Assembly (NCBI GenBank): GCA_949825065.1
Contig: OX463848.1
Span: forward strand, 28,959,549-29,023,548
DNA: 64,000 nt
From: Odontocerum albicorne
Taxonomy: Eukaryota; Arthropoda; Insecta; Trichoptera; Odontoceridae
Reading direction: 5' to 3'
Made by a program: the position numbers and the translations under genes
Notes under the pieces: generated by a model
The model's input: only the letters and a program-made list of their open reading frames with translations
Told to the model about the DNA's origin: nothing
Databases searched by the model: none
Shown: piece after piece, positions 48,245 to 59,455 of the stretch
Layout of the letters: every line of letters begins with the position of its first letter
Position numbering within the stretch: position 1 is the first letter of the stretch

Positions 48245-48930
48245 GATACAGTAATTTGAATATCTCTAAAACACTGGTGCCTGAATTTAGACACTAAACC
48301 TTTATACTAATACTAAATCTGAAATTGAATTTTTTTTTGATCTTCACCAGTAATATAAGCTCACTTAAGTTTTTTTTTTCTAAATTAATATATATATGAC
48401 TTCAGTAAGAATTTAACTGTTGGTATTTAAATCCAAAAAATTGAATGCTCACCCTACACCATTAACTTGTGTAACAGTAGGGAGGGTCTCGTCCTAATAT
48501 TGGAAGACGTGGAACGCCGGACTGTGGACCGGCCTGGTTGGAGGCGTTTAATGGTAACCCTGTGTTCCTTTTTGAACGTCTATTGTAATGATAATGCTTT
48601 AGGCTGGTCTCTTAATAAAGTCCATGAGTCTTACAATTCTAAAAACATGACAAGGATTTTGACGGTTCTGTGACGTGGAATGGTCTGGCTTCAAAGGTTA
48701 GAGGTATGAATGGCGTTAACAGCTTTAAGAAGCATTTGGAAACTACTTTTTAGGAGGTCTCATTAAAATTTATGATTATATATGAACATTACGCCTAAAG
48801 TTGAATGTGTTGTTATCACATATCGGAAGATCTACAACAATTTCTTTGTATTTCGTCTTCCCTTAGTATTTTTTCTGCGATTTGCTTACTAAATATTTTT
48901 TTCTGAACATTTTTATACGTTTGTGTTTTT
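48245..48930 (+). mobile_element. LINE-A 3' part, copy 2
   Basis: Aligns with 45121-45800: CCTTTATACTAATACTAAAT, GAATGCTCACCCTACACCAT, GGACTGTGGACCGGCCTGGT, then the shared 3' part (CACATATCGGAAGATCTACA, TTTTCTGCGATTTGCTTACT). The terminal coding block is more decayed than in copy 1 and lacks the AWN..P core. Confidence 0.75.
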
Positions 48931-50655
48931 TTATCCATGGATTATTTCAATGTAATAATGTTTCTTGTGACTCTCATTATTTGACCGAATCTTCATATGT
49001 ATACACGTATGCAAGCACTTTATCATTTGTTACGCGATGTGTCCAGGGAATCTTGAGGACACGTCTCTAGATCCACATCTCAAAAACTTAGACCTCGATG
49101 TTTCCTGATTAAATTGAAGAAATAAATATGATATTAACTTAACATAATTGAAATATTGAAAAGAAAAGAAATCATGTTTTAAGATAAATGGAACGAAAAT
49201 TTTAAAACAGGTTTCTTTTAATTTTTGAAAATTTCATTTCATTGTAAAAAGCATCCATTATTCAATAAATATTTTGTTGGGGAAAAGTCTTCAAAACTTT
49301 ACCACCACAAAGTTATTCCGCATAATAAGATCCTTTGTAGTATCTCTCCAACAACTCCAAGTTTGGTAATCTGTTGATATAATTAACTTAAAACAATCTA
49401 ACTTAATCTCGAATCCTTCGTATTTTCTTAACCATCAAAAGCTTGTATCAAAACAAAGAAAACTATATAAGTAAATTAGTCTTCACAAGCCATTCTTGAT
49501 TCTAAAATGGTGATGGCAATCTATATTCGGTTAACTTTGAAATCAAATAGTGCAATATTTCCAACTGACAAGAATTAAGAGTCCCAGTATCATATTGCAT
49601 TTTGGTATCGCTATGTTAGCATTCAAACTTAAACCTATAATGATATAAATGACAAATATCTACTATTTATGGATCGCACTCAATAAAATGTGATGTCCAT
49701 TGATGATTTTATGTCTACTGGACCATGATTTGAGTCTTGAAATTTGTTTTATCAAACGCTTATTAAGATCAGCTTGATAGGATCTGGCAAAAGTATTAAT
49801 TATCAATGTGGTTTGAAAAATACAAAGCTTGACAATCTCTTAAACTTTCACAGCCCACCTTATTTCATTTTCCCGGTGGAATAATAATATTTTACAATAT
49901 GAAGTATTTTCAGTAGGCATCAATCCTAGAACGCCCTTCCTTAATTATTCAGATATACTCAGGTCAATAAGTAACTTTGGCGTAAAATGCTACAGTACCT
50001 TGTTAGGTTATTGCCAAATGATATATATCATCACAGAATACCCTATGTACTGTTATAAACACATTCACGTAAATTTATACATATTTATGTCAGGGTATAT
50101 AACAAAAGGTTGATATTCTTTCACGCTAGAACGGAAATCTTCTCAAAATTTTTCCAGTAAAATTTATAAACTGGCCTACACACTTATTTTTTTCCATTTA
50201 ACTTATTTCGGTATTATGAAGTTACAAAATATAGTGTTTTACAAATGAAATCGATGTATAAAGACTGCAGGGAATTGAATATTTTCGATTATTTCGGGAC
50301 GGAGAACTTCTTGTCATTTGTGTGTACCTCAGCTTTTGATCTGTCGTAGTTGTGTGCTTCACTGAAGTGCAATAAGTTACTCAATAAAACAACACACTTA
50401 CAATTTTCATATTTCTATACGATGAACTGATAATCTTTCTCGATCGCGAGGCTGTTATTATTATCTATTTTAAGCAACTATTAACTCATTACATTTTCGG
50501 TGTACCTTGAAGTCGTATCCATACTCCACTGATTCAACGATTCTCAATTTCAAAACCGTAAGACACAAGTAGTGAATTCGTACATCAGCGGAAGTAGACT
50601 TTTCTTTTAAGACTGATAAAAAAATATTGAAATTATGAACAATATATCCAAAGGA
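48931..50655. other. AT-rich stretch without recognised genes
   Basis: No transposon, SINE or coding frame was recognised in 1.7 kb, one of the larger blank areas. It may be unique sequence. Confidence 0.4.
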
Positions 50656-51364
50656 GATAGCAAGTTTTCGTTGTGATTTGTGATTTGGTATCTGGTCACA
50701 ATGTGAAAATAACAAATAACAAACCAGCATGAAAAAAAGAGATAGCAAGTTTTCGTTGGGATTTGGTATCTGGTCACAATGTGAAAATAACAAATAACAA
50801 ACCAGCATGAAAAAAGGAGATAGCAAGTTTTCGTTGTGATTTGGTATCTGGTCACAATGTGAAAATAACAAATAACAAACCAGCATGAAAAAAGGAGATA
50901 GCAAGTTTTCGTTGTGATTTGGTATCTGGTCACAATGTGAAAATAACAAATAACAAACCAGCATGAAAAAAGGAGATAGCAAGTTTTCGTTGTGATTTGG
51001 TATCTGGTCACAATGTGAAAATAACAAATAACAAACCAGCATGAAAAAAGGAGATAGCAAGTTTTCGTTGTGATTTGGTATCTGGTCACAATGTGAAAAT
51101 AACAAATAACAAACCAGCATGAAAAAAGGAGATAGCAAGTTTTCGTTGTGATTTGGTATCTGGTCACAATGTGAAAATAACAAATAACAAACCAGCATGG
51201 AAAAAGGAGATAGCAAGTTTTCGTTGTGATTTGGTATCTGGTCACAATGTGAAAATAACAAATAACAAACCAGCATGAAAAAAGGAGATAGCAAGTTTTC
51301 GTTGTGATTTGGTATCTGGTCACAATGTGAAAATAACAAATGACAAACCAGCATGAAAAAAATT
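50656..51364. repeat. 78-bp minisatellite, nine copies
   Basis: Units start at 50656 (85 bp, with a 7-bp internal duplication), 50741, 50819, 50897, 50975, 51053, 51131, 51209 and 51287. Each begins GATAGCAAGTTTTCGTTGTG and contains CTGGTCACAATGTGAAAATA. Units differ by only one or two bases. Because 78 is divisible by three, two minus frames stay open across the array (26-residue repeat starting MLVCYLLFSHCDQIPN), but no upstream or downstream evidence of a gene is seen. Confidence 0.97.
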
Positions 51365-52324
51365 AATAAAAAAGATGAACAAAAATATTTTCAAATGTCA
51401 CCAAAGACTGTGAAAAATTTAAAAAAGGGAATAGGAAGAAATTGGGAGATATGAAGAAATACACTTGAAGATAGATGTTATATTTTTAATTCGATGTTTG
51501 AAGCAAGTCAACGAACGAGTGCTAGAATTTTACAGCAGCTAGTTAATGCTTCCAATATCAAATGACATGGACATAAATGGACAGAATGAAGTAGGAAAAG
51601 CGATAAGAAATGGTAAATGCTGACTAGAATAAATTTCATTTTCATTATTACGAAAACAATCCTAAGACCGACATGATAAAACACTTTGCCAGAATTTGCT
51701 TCACTAAGTTTTACTTTTTATGGTACTTATAGAATTTTCTTTCATAAATTTTCATCGCTGTTATACTTTCCTAACCCAGAGTTCCAATATTCCTTATTTT
51801 ATTTTACTGGTAAGATTCGATCGTAGATTACACGCATCTTTTATGTCTCAATTCCTCTTCCTTTCTGACTTGAAGTTGATTGATGTATTTAATTTAGAAA
51901 ATCTCTTTTGACTTTTTGTCTTTCTCGCTAATTACCACGAGTCAATAATTAGAAATGAAGATATTGGTTCACAGGGCCTCTACGTTATGTTTGTTCTGTG
52001 TTCAGTTAACAAAAGTAAATATGTTAATATAATTTTTTTTACTATTCTACCCCTTTTCAAAAGTGTTGGTTTTAACTTTGCGGGACTCGATGTTACAATA
52101 TTAAAAAAATTACCTTTTTTGTAACCTTCAGGAATCAGAGTTATTTTTTTAGGAAAGCAAGACACATCAAGCTTTTCACTTGAAAGCAAGACACATCAAG
52201 TCTAGAAATACGTTAAAAAGCCTGCATGTGAAACAAGCATAATTGTGATAGAGGGACTTATTTGTAGTGTACTCAAATCGTTCAAATTGGTGATGCAGAC
52301 TCGGTTCTAAGTATTGTAATGCAT
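51365..52324. other. AT-rich stretch, nothing recognised
   Basis: A short direct repeat GCAAGACACATCAAG occurs twice at 52156-52200. No gene is recognised. Confidence 0.4.
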
Positions 52325-52503
52325 TGTATGTATTATATTAACCCAGCGGATTTATTGATATGTGACAATCTTTTCCAGCCCATCAGAAATATTTAAACAA
52401 GCCTTAAGTTAAAACCAGAATGGACACCAGTGAAAATTTTACCCGCAACCCCGGATTGGAAGATAGGCATTTTATCGATTAAACTAGGCTATGGAGTTCG
52501 TCC
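52325..52503 (-). mobile_element. SINE1 copy
   Basis: Minus strand: GACGAACTCCATAGCCTAG, GATAAAATGCCTATCTTCC, GGGGTTGCGGGTAAAATTTT, GTTTTAACTTAAGGCTTG, TTTCTGATGGGCTGG, then a palindrome remnant and CCGCTGGGTTAATATAATAC. Confidence 0.75.
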
Positions 52504-52727
52504 ATGAGTGTGGGTGAAAAAAATATTTAAGAATGAGGTATGAATGTCCATACAGAAAGGATGGAAACCATTTTTCATATTTATAGAGTGCGGAAGCAAA
52601 AAACTAGAGTTTACTAGTTTTATTACTTTTTTAAAGAAAATAAAGAAAATGTTTAGGCTGCTGATATTTCCAGTGACAATGTTAAAAAAACTATTTATTG
52701 CACCACATTACATCAAAATTTTCTTTA

Positions 52728-52877
52728 CTGTAGTGCAATATATTGAGTTTTTGCCAAAAATTGTAAAAATGTCTTCCAACCAATCATTAAGATAATAAAA
52801 GCTGGTAAAAATCAGGAATCGAACATGAACTCTCCTGGTGGAAGACAAACGTTTTATCCAGTCATTGAGGGTCGTTA
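52728..52877 (-). mobile_element. SINE1 copy, diverged
   Basis: Minus strand: CGACCCTCAATGACTGGAT, AAACGTTTGTCTTCCACC, GGAGAGTTCATGTTCGATTC, then GATTGGTTGGAAGACAT and a degenerate palindrome region. Middle of body shortened. Confidence 0.6.
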
Positions 52878-53034
52878 TATGACATTGGTTTAGAAATTTT
52901 GTTAAACCTTTTGCCAAATATTAATTCCACTCTAGAAAGGATTATCAAGACTTGAGACATCTATGATATGTAAAGTGTATTAGTATTAAACCTTTTTATT
53001 CGTGAACTAACTTATTATTAAATATTGTTTATAG

Positions 53035-53185
53035 TTAAGGCATTAACTTTGTGAAGATTTAAAGACATTGTAATTTTTTTTTGGTTTGTGCTTCCCTGAT
53101 GATGAGGTGAAAGCCTTGAAACCGGTATAGTTATACCGTTTCAAAAAGTGGTTTAAATGCTGTTTTATAAAACAAATTACAAAAT
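53035..53185 (+). repeat. Hammerhead-like repeat H, copy 3
   Basis: Contains CCCTGATGATGAGGTGAAAG, CCTTGAAACCGGTATAGTTA and TACCGTTTCAAAAAGTGG. CTGATGA lies at 53096-53102 and GAAA at 53118-53121. An AGG/CCT pair could form stem II and CGGTA/TACCG stem III. Preceded by TTAAGGCATTAAC and TTTAAAGACATTG, which also flank copy 2. Confidence 0.7.
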
Positions 53186-54029
53186 AAAAATATTAAATAT
53201 TAATATTAAAACTTTTAAGAAAGTCTACTTATTAATTTAATTTTACAAGGAGTGTCGTTTGTGCAGACAAATGTCATTTCTTCTAGCAACGAGCCTATAT
53301 GGCTAATCAGAGTCATGGTAAAAAGTAATGTTTTTTCGCTGATATTTCACTTTGACAAGAATGGATGTTAATCGGGAATTTTTGCTCGGTTTACCTCACT
53401 CAATCTTGAGCCCGAGTCACATTTAATCAGGGCTGCCTCGTCACTTTCGTCTTGCAAAGCGGAAACTAGTGATGATTTTTATTCATAATATTCATATTAC
53501 TATTTTTAATTTTGTTATTTATTTATTTAATTAACGACACAACAGTGTCTTTATATACAAATGAACATGTGACAGGTTATACAAGTACTTAAAATTATTA
53601 ACAAAAAATACAAAACTTTATCTTAAACTAACATGAAGATACAAAAAGCAGTAGTAATAATAAATTACAGTCATTGTTTTAAAATTATTTAATAATTATA
53701 TGTATATTTAAGTTCAATATATGTAATGTATGTATACCACAAAATATTACCAAACTTCACCAAGCAGACTTACGTAATTGTCGGAGACTTATTTTATAGA
53801 GGTAAAGAACTTAGATTTGTTTTTAGTGGAATAACGCATACATAGAACAAATATTGGATTTTTGAGAATTTTGTGGGAATTTTACGGATAGATATTGAGA
53901 TATAGAAAACACATGGCCTCATTAGTAGAACGAGATGCAAGTTGCTTTGCAGAATCAAAACCTTCATACATGTTGATGCAGGGTTATGAGTGGAACATTA
54001 TTTTTTTTTATTTGCTTGATTGCCAATTC
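53186..54029. other. AT-rich stretch, nothing recognised
   Basis: No coding frame or repeat relation seen. Confidence 0.4.
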
Positions 54030-54180
54030 GATTTTCAAATTCACCGCTCTTCATTATTCACGTCGTCTTTTACTGTCCATGGCTTTGGGCTCTGGAACCC
54101 ACTGTCAAACAATAAAATACTCGTTCTATTTATCATTGGCGTGTTACAAACAACGACTCAAAATGTATAGTTTTATCTTC
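54030..54180 (+). mobile_element. CR1-like LINE C-terminal fragment
   Basis: The frame reads RSSLFTSSFTVHGFGLWNPL, SNN, then in the other frame KYSFYLSLACYKQRLKMYSF. This matches the terminal R.SLF..SFTV....LWN.LP....SL..FK..LK block of CR1-like LINEs. Confidence 0.6.
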
Positions 54181-54270
54181 AACAGTGTAGCGTGTTTTCT
54201 GGCTCCCGTATTGCCATATTTTTTTCTATTATATATACCCCCTTCCCGTCTTCTTGCCACGAATGAAATT

Positions 54271-54823
54271 GTCATATTTATTATTATTAAGTCATAAAGT
54301 CTTATTTAAATTAAAAAATCTATATTTTATTTATTTTTTTATAAAGCTCAAATTTAAACATTTCAGCTAACATTGAAAACAAAATTTTAATACAACTTTC
54401 TAGTTCGTTAATAAAGAATGCACTTTCACAAAAAAAAACCGCTAAATTCTACGAAGGATCAATTCATTTCTTTAACGCCGTTTTGTGACCACTGTCGCTC
54501 CAAAAGTGACTGTTTCGTTGTAACATATTTTAAAAAGCCTCAAGTAGTCATATTTGTTATTTTTAAGTCATAAAGTCTCATTCTTAGTAAAAAAATCTAT
54601 CTTTTATATATTATATTTTTTATAAAGCTCAAATTTTAATATTTCAGCTAACGTTGAAAACAAAATTGTAATGCCACTTTCTAGTTTAATAAATAATACA
54701 CTTTCACAATAAACCCGTTAAATTCTACGAATTAATCTATTAATTTCTTTAACGCCGTTTTGGGACCTCTGTCGCTCCAAAAGTGACTTTGTTTCGTTGT
54801 AACATCTTTTAAAAAACCTCATC
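54271..54823 (+). repeat. 276-bp tandem duplication
   Basis: GTCATATTTATTATTATTAA at 54271 recurs as GTCATATTTGTTATTTTTAA at 54547, and the two copies align along their length (TTTCAGCTAACATTGAAAAC, TTTCTTTAACGCCGTTTTG, GTCGCTCCAAAAGTGACT) with about 10% divergence. An old dimer directly after the LINE tail. Confidence 0.92.
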
Positions 54824-55374
54824 TTAATGGGGTTCTTAAATGTATCGATGTTCTCAGCTTTCAACGACACTTCTGAAATATATATATATCATCATAAAAA
54901 GTCAACCACTCTTAAAGTGCAATCTAGGTTTTTGGGTCTGATTTTTCGATTTTCCTCATTTAGGTTATAATGTTAATGTGAGTTTTTTTATCTATATGAA
55001 TAAATTTTATTTCATTCCTTATTATCCTTAAATCAACTCTAGTGAAAAATGAAGCACTCGATTAAAATTAATTAATGCCTTTGCGGTGTCTCGTTTGGAT
55101 AACTGCAACTCGTTACATAAATAATATGTGCACTGTAAATTGTTGATTTTAAATCCCTTTTTATTATCATCCTAAATATTTGGATATACGAGTACGATAT
55201 GTTTTGTTAAGTAACGAAGTAATTTAGTGTATTTTTTTTAAAATTACAACCTCTGTTACATTGCACTATTATGCACACTGTCTGAAACACGGTTATTATA
55301 ATAGTTTCATTCCATTCAAATCGTGTCGAGAACATATTTATATCCTATAAGCCCTGAAAAATGCAACTGCGATG
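54824..55374. other. AT-rich stretch, nothing recognised
   Basis: No coding frame or repeat relation seen. Confidence 0.4.
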
Positions 55375-55630
55375 GCATTGGGGTTCCCCTTCAGCAGATC
55401 TTCTTCCAGCAGCTCACAGGGCATTGTGGGTAAATCTTGTGTCTTGTGAGCTACTCTGAAGATTGGTGCGGCATAGATTAAATTTCGCCACACATGTATA
55501 GCGGTTGGTCCTCTTCACACCAATCCTTCATCTGGAGATTCTCTTATAGCCTATCCTTATGGGTGCAAAGCCGATTCAGATTCCTCCATACGGTCCACGA
55601 TAGATGGTGTCCTACAGGCATGGTGATCGT
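55375..55630 (-). pseudogene. GC-richer coding-like stretch, unassigned
   Basis: On the minus strand a 57-codon run reads RGPTAIHVWRNLIYAAPIFR, then THK-like and TMPCELLEEDLLKGNPNAIA, ending FFRAYRI and a stop. Codon use and composition look like protein-coding DNA rather than background. Upstream in the same strand stops intervene. I do not recognise the family; a retroelement or host pseudogene fragment are both possible. Confidence 0.35.
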
Positions 55631-55849
55631 TACTACAATTTACTTCATTAATATTACATACATTTATATTTGTATGTGTTTAAGGCACCATTTACTTACC
55701 AATGAACATTCCAAACTTACCTACATTTAAATGAAATATTTCTCAAAAGTATAAACTTAATAATCCTCGTGTATATTAGCAAGCAATCAGTTGTCACTCT
55801 GATACCGTAGTCACTCTGAGAGAGTGTAGCACGTTTTCAGAAGGTCTTT

Positions 55850-56065
55850 GGATGCATGTTTAACAAAATTCCAAATGAATATTTGCAAATGACTTTCAAC
55901 GCTATTGTTCAGTTGATATTCGATGCCGAAAAATATTGCTACTTGATTCCTCTCCTAAACAAACTACACTGGTTGAAGTATCCTACGTAAGTTAAGTACA
56001 AGATAAGTTAGTTGGTGATTAAGGCTTTGAACGGTTGCATCCCAGAATATTTAAATTTTTTTTCA
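55850..56065 (+). mobile_element. CR1-like LINE C-terminal fragment
   Basis: Reads QLIFDAEKYCYLIPLLNKLH, WLKYPT, stop, VKYKIS, stop, LVIKALNGCIPEYLNFF. This is the LHWLP...RI.FKI..L.YKALNG..P.YL block upstream of the CR1-like terminus. Stops show decay. Confidence 0.7.
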
Positions 56066-56431
56066 AATAATTTTCAACAGAGATATGTCGAGTGCTTCGG
56101 TCTCCATCTAACTCTGATAGATAAACGCCTTCCACATACGTTGTTGCGTTGGATACGTATCGTATTTTGGGAAGACAGTTTTATGAAAGAAAAAGTCCTT
56201 AACCGCACTAGTATGTCATCTGCTGTAGCGCTTCTTAAAGAACAGATACTGCGCTGGCTCAGTTATATACTCGTACATCGAATGAATGGTGGTTTACCAT
56301 CCGTTGATAACCATCAAAAGTCATTTTCTATGGTGAAATGTGCAACGACAAAAGACCCCATGGTGGACAACGTTTATTTGATAAAGATGTCTGTAAAAGG
56401 GAAAAAATGTAGCCTGTTTTTTGTATTGTGA
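56066..56431 (+). other. Open frame continuing from the LINE, unassigned
   Basis: The frame that starts at 56012 inside the LINE stays open to 56431 (139 codons in all), but after NNFQQRY it no longer resembles a LINE. Later residues (RMNGGLPSVDNHQKSFSMVK) match nothing I know. Possibly part of the next element. Confidence 0.2.
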
Positions 56432-56479
56432 GTAGATTACGTCAAGAACATAAATTTGTGGCGCTAAGTGCTTTATCGA

Positions 56480-56715
56480 GACAAGAAGCTATGTGATGAC
56501 AATTGACTTGAAGACTTCAAATTCAAGCAAGAGAGGTCGAAACGTCGAGTTTCTCCGCACTAGGACTAGTGGCGTTGCTGGTGTGGCCGTGTCTGTGGAC
56601 CGAAAATATGTGTCAATATCTACCAGCAGTCCACAGCTTACCTTCAATAATAGTTATTTTAATAGCCATTACATTACATATCCATCGACTTTTAAGACCC
56701 ACGGGGGCCAATAAC
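56480..56715 (+). pseudogene. Possible piggyBac-like transposase fragment
   Basis: The frame 56493-56714 includes SKRGRNVEFLRTRTSGVAGV and AVSVDRKYVSISTSS. The R-G-x-x-x followed by a W/S-x-D-x-K-x-V-x-x-x-S pattern resembles piggyBac transposases, but the Trp and the following MGGVD motif are not seen. Weak. Confidence 0.25.
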
Positions 56716-57409
56716 AACAACGTCTGCAGTAGATAAAATTATGGAACCTACTCTAGCATACAATTTCAAATGGTACGAAACAGGTTTATCTGTGATGGGT
56801 TCAATGTTCTGAAATAGACTGATTATTCAACTGCAAAATCATTTTTACAAAAAAAAATACAATTTTTCTTGGAGGGGATCAAATTTACAATACAATGCTT
56901 TGAACAAATTATCATAACTTAATAATAATCCCTTACGTCTGCCCTGAATTTAACCAGCTTATCTGGAGGACGTGTACTCCATACATCAGTCTCCAAGAAT
57001 GAAGTGACACTTTTGCTTTATCACCTACTTTCTACCCACTCAGAAGGTTAAGAAGCAAAGCATGGATTTATTTTCTAATTTAAACCGGGTTTAGTGGAGC
57101 ACGTTTCATTAAACCCTTAGAACTGCCACGGTGACCTTAAATTTTTAATGTTCACACTCATATGGATAACAGCGTAAATCTTACAATAAACGAGATGAAG
57201 TAGGGTAACAGTGTTTTCCTAGTTCAATTTGTTTTATTTTTTATATTATAAATTATATTTACTAGGATAAATATTGAATGGTGTTCAGTAATAGGAAACA
57301 AGTCAAGGGGCATTAAAACATACACACTCGAACCGAAAAGTATCAAAATCTGCTAATATGATAGACACAACAGTATTTTAATACTCACATTGATGTTTGG
57401 GAGCTAACA
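56716..57409. other. Intergenic stretch, nothing recognised
   Basis: No family recognised; 56930-57130 is slightly less AT-rich. Confidence 0.35.
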
Positions 57410-57770
57410 TGGATGTGAATAAATATTAATAGCAGTAAATAAACTCTTTAGAATTGTGTGAACTGAACTGTGAATTTAAGACAGATGTGTTAAGTAGGGG
57501 AAAGAAGAGCACTCGTAGATATTGTGGGCGTGTAGAACGAATTAATGGATAAATACTGGCATAAAAAATAAATATTGCAAATGTCAGTGGAAGACTTGGT
57601 AGAGGAAGACCTAGAAAAGACAGATTGAATCAAATGAATGATGGTTTGAAAGAACGAAATAAATCGTAACATCAAATAAATCGTAAGAGCTGTATAGGAA
57701 ATATGTATGACGCGATAAAAAAATATGTCGTCTCTGGCCCCCTCTCAATGAAAAATGGCGCAATGATATG
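57410..57770 (+). mobile_element. LINE-L C-terminal fragment
   Basis: Reads CEFKTDVLSRGKKS, RYCGRVERIN, then KINIANVSGRLGRGRPRKDR and LNQMNDGLKERNKS, the LINE-L order. The GRLGRGRPRK block is well kept; stops elsewhere. Confidence 0.75.
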
Positions 57771-57774
57771 ATAG

Positions 57775-57840
57775 ACTTATTGCCATTAGCTTATTTCTCC
57801 CGACCAACCAGAGATATTAAAAGGTTTTATGAAAAATGAA
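57775..57840 (-). mobile_element. SINE1 body fragment
   Basis: Minus strand: CATAAAACCTTTTAATATCT, CTGGTTGGTCGGGAGAAAT, AGCTAATGGCAATAAG. Confidence 0.5.
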
Positions 57841-58014
57841 ATTATTTTTTTTAATATATGTTGATATTACCATTGCTTGGTGATTTGCATGATTGCTTAA
57901 CACTCAGTTGTCCCAAGTTCCACTCTCGTTTGATTCATTGAGTAGTTTAATTTGCAAGTTTTTTCTTTCATCTGAATTTATACATTAAAAAATGTCTATG
58001 TACTCGTATTAAAA

Positions 58015-58250
58015 TAGAGCTTTTGACGTTGCTAGTCCCGTGATGTAAAATGGTCTGCCTCTAAGTTTAAAACATAAAATTATATAAAACTCCTTAACAC
58101 ATACACTACACCTAAAGCCAAATATATAGTTATCACTTATATAAAGTTTTCTATATACGAGTAGTTCGTCTTCCGTAAGTTTTCTGCGAGCTTCTTACCA
58201 AATATATTTTTCTTAAAATATGCAGATGTGAAAAAATATCCAGTCTAATA
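58015..58250 (+). mobile_element. LINE-A 3' fragment
   Basis: GCTTTTGACGTTGCTAGTCC, AAATGGTCTGCCTCTAAG correspond to the FAIAGS..WNGLP block, decayed. CATACACTACACCTAAAGCC, TTTTCTGCGAGCTTCTTACC and ATGCAGATGTGAAAAA match the LINE-A 3' part. Relative to the 48-kb copy it has a TACGAGTA at 58156-58163. Confidence 0.6.
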
Positions 58251-58360
58251 GCCACATCTGTTATCTTTCTACATTTACAATAAACATTTTTAAAATGTTT
58301 TTAAACTTTCAATAACAGTGGGTTCGTTTTCAAGCGGCCTTAAGTTTCATTTGCTAAATA

Positions 58361-59235
58361 AATGGTCCTTTTTATACATAAATACTGTCAAGACATCGCA
58401 GGCAACAGATAACACCAAACATTTCTATCAAGATATACTTCCTTCGCCTCCTCCACGTCCCTATTTGAGGAGGTAATATTAAATAAATGGTCCTTTTTAT
58501 ACATAAATACTGTCAAGACATCGCAGGCAAGAGATAACGCCAAACATTTCTATCAAGATATACTTCCTTCGCCTCCTCCACGTCCCCATTTGAGGAGGTA
58601 ATATTAAATAAATAGTCCTTTTTATGCATAAATACTGTCAAGACATCGCAGGCAAGAGATAACGCCAAACATTTCTATCAAGATATACTTCCTTCGCCTC
58701 CTCCACGTCCCCATTTGAGGAGGTAATATTAAATAAATGGTCCTTTTTATACATAAATACTGTCAAGACATCGCAGGCAAGAGATAACGCCAAACATTTC
58801 TATCAAGATATACTTCCTTCGCCTCCTCCACGTCCCTATTTGAGGAGGTAATATTAAATAAATGGTCCTTTTTATACATAAATACTGTCAAGACATCACA
58901 GGCAAGAAATAACGCCAAACATTTCTATCAAGATATACTTCCTTCGCCTCCTCCACGTCCCCATTTGAGGAGGTAATATTAAATAAATGGTCCTTTTTAT
59001 ACATAAATACTGTCAAGACATCGCAGGCAAGAGATAACGCCAAACATTTCTATCAAGATATACTTCCTTCGCCTCCTCCACGTCCCCATTTGAGGAGGTA
59101 ATATCAAATAAATGGTCCTTTTTATACATAAATACTGTCAAGACATCGCAGGCAAGAGATAACGCCAAACATTTCTATCAAGATATACTTCCTTCGCCTC
59201 CTCCACGTCCCCATTTGAGGAGGTAATATTAAAAA
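58361..59235. repeat. 125-bp minisatellite, seven copies
   Basis: Units start at 58361, 58486, 58611, 58736, 58861, 58986 and 59111, with only scattered single-base differences. Each begins AATGGTCCTTTTTATACATA and ends with CCTCCTC...GAGGAGG, a 7-bp stem around CACGTCCCCATTT. Near-identity implies recent expansion or ongoing homogenisation. Confidence 0.98.
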
Positions 59236-59334
59236 AGAACATGTCCACCAAATCAGAATGTTGGGAAATCGCAAAAAAACTGTTTGCATTAAAATATATA
59301 ACAAAATAATTCATTGTAAAAATATCTGAAATCT

Positions 59335-59455
59335 GTTGTTCAAAATATGTTGTTTAAAATGTGTTGTTTAAAATATGTTGTTTAAATATGTTGTATAATA
59401 AAATATCTGTTGCATAAATAAATAAAATATGTTGCAAAAATATCTGTTGTTTAAA
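59335..59455. repeat. Short degenerate repeat, unit about 16 bp
   Basis: TTGTTTAAAATATG-type units repeat about seven times with indels. Confidence 0.75.

Noticed and set aside
50470..51354. A 294-codon minus-strand frame and its shifted partner
   Set aside because: Produced by the 78-bp minisatellite, whose unit is a multiple of three; no gene context.
58156..58163. TACGAGTA octamers as target duplications of small insertions
   Set aside because: Flanks of most of the 21 sites show no consistent direct repeats; only the site at 212 has flanking TATGCA repeats.
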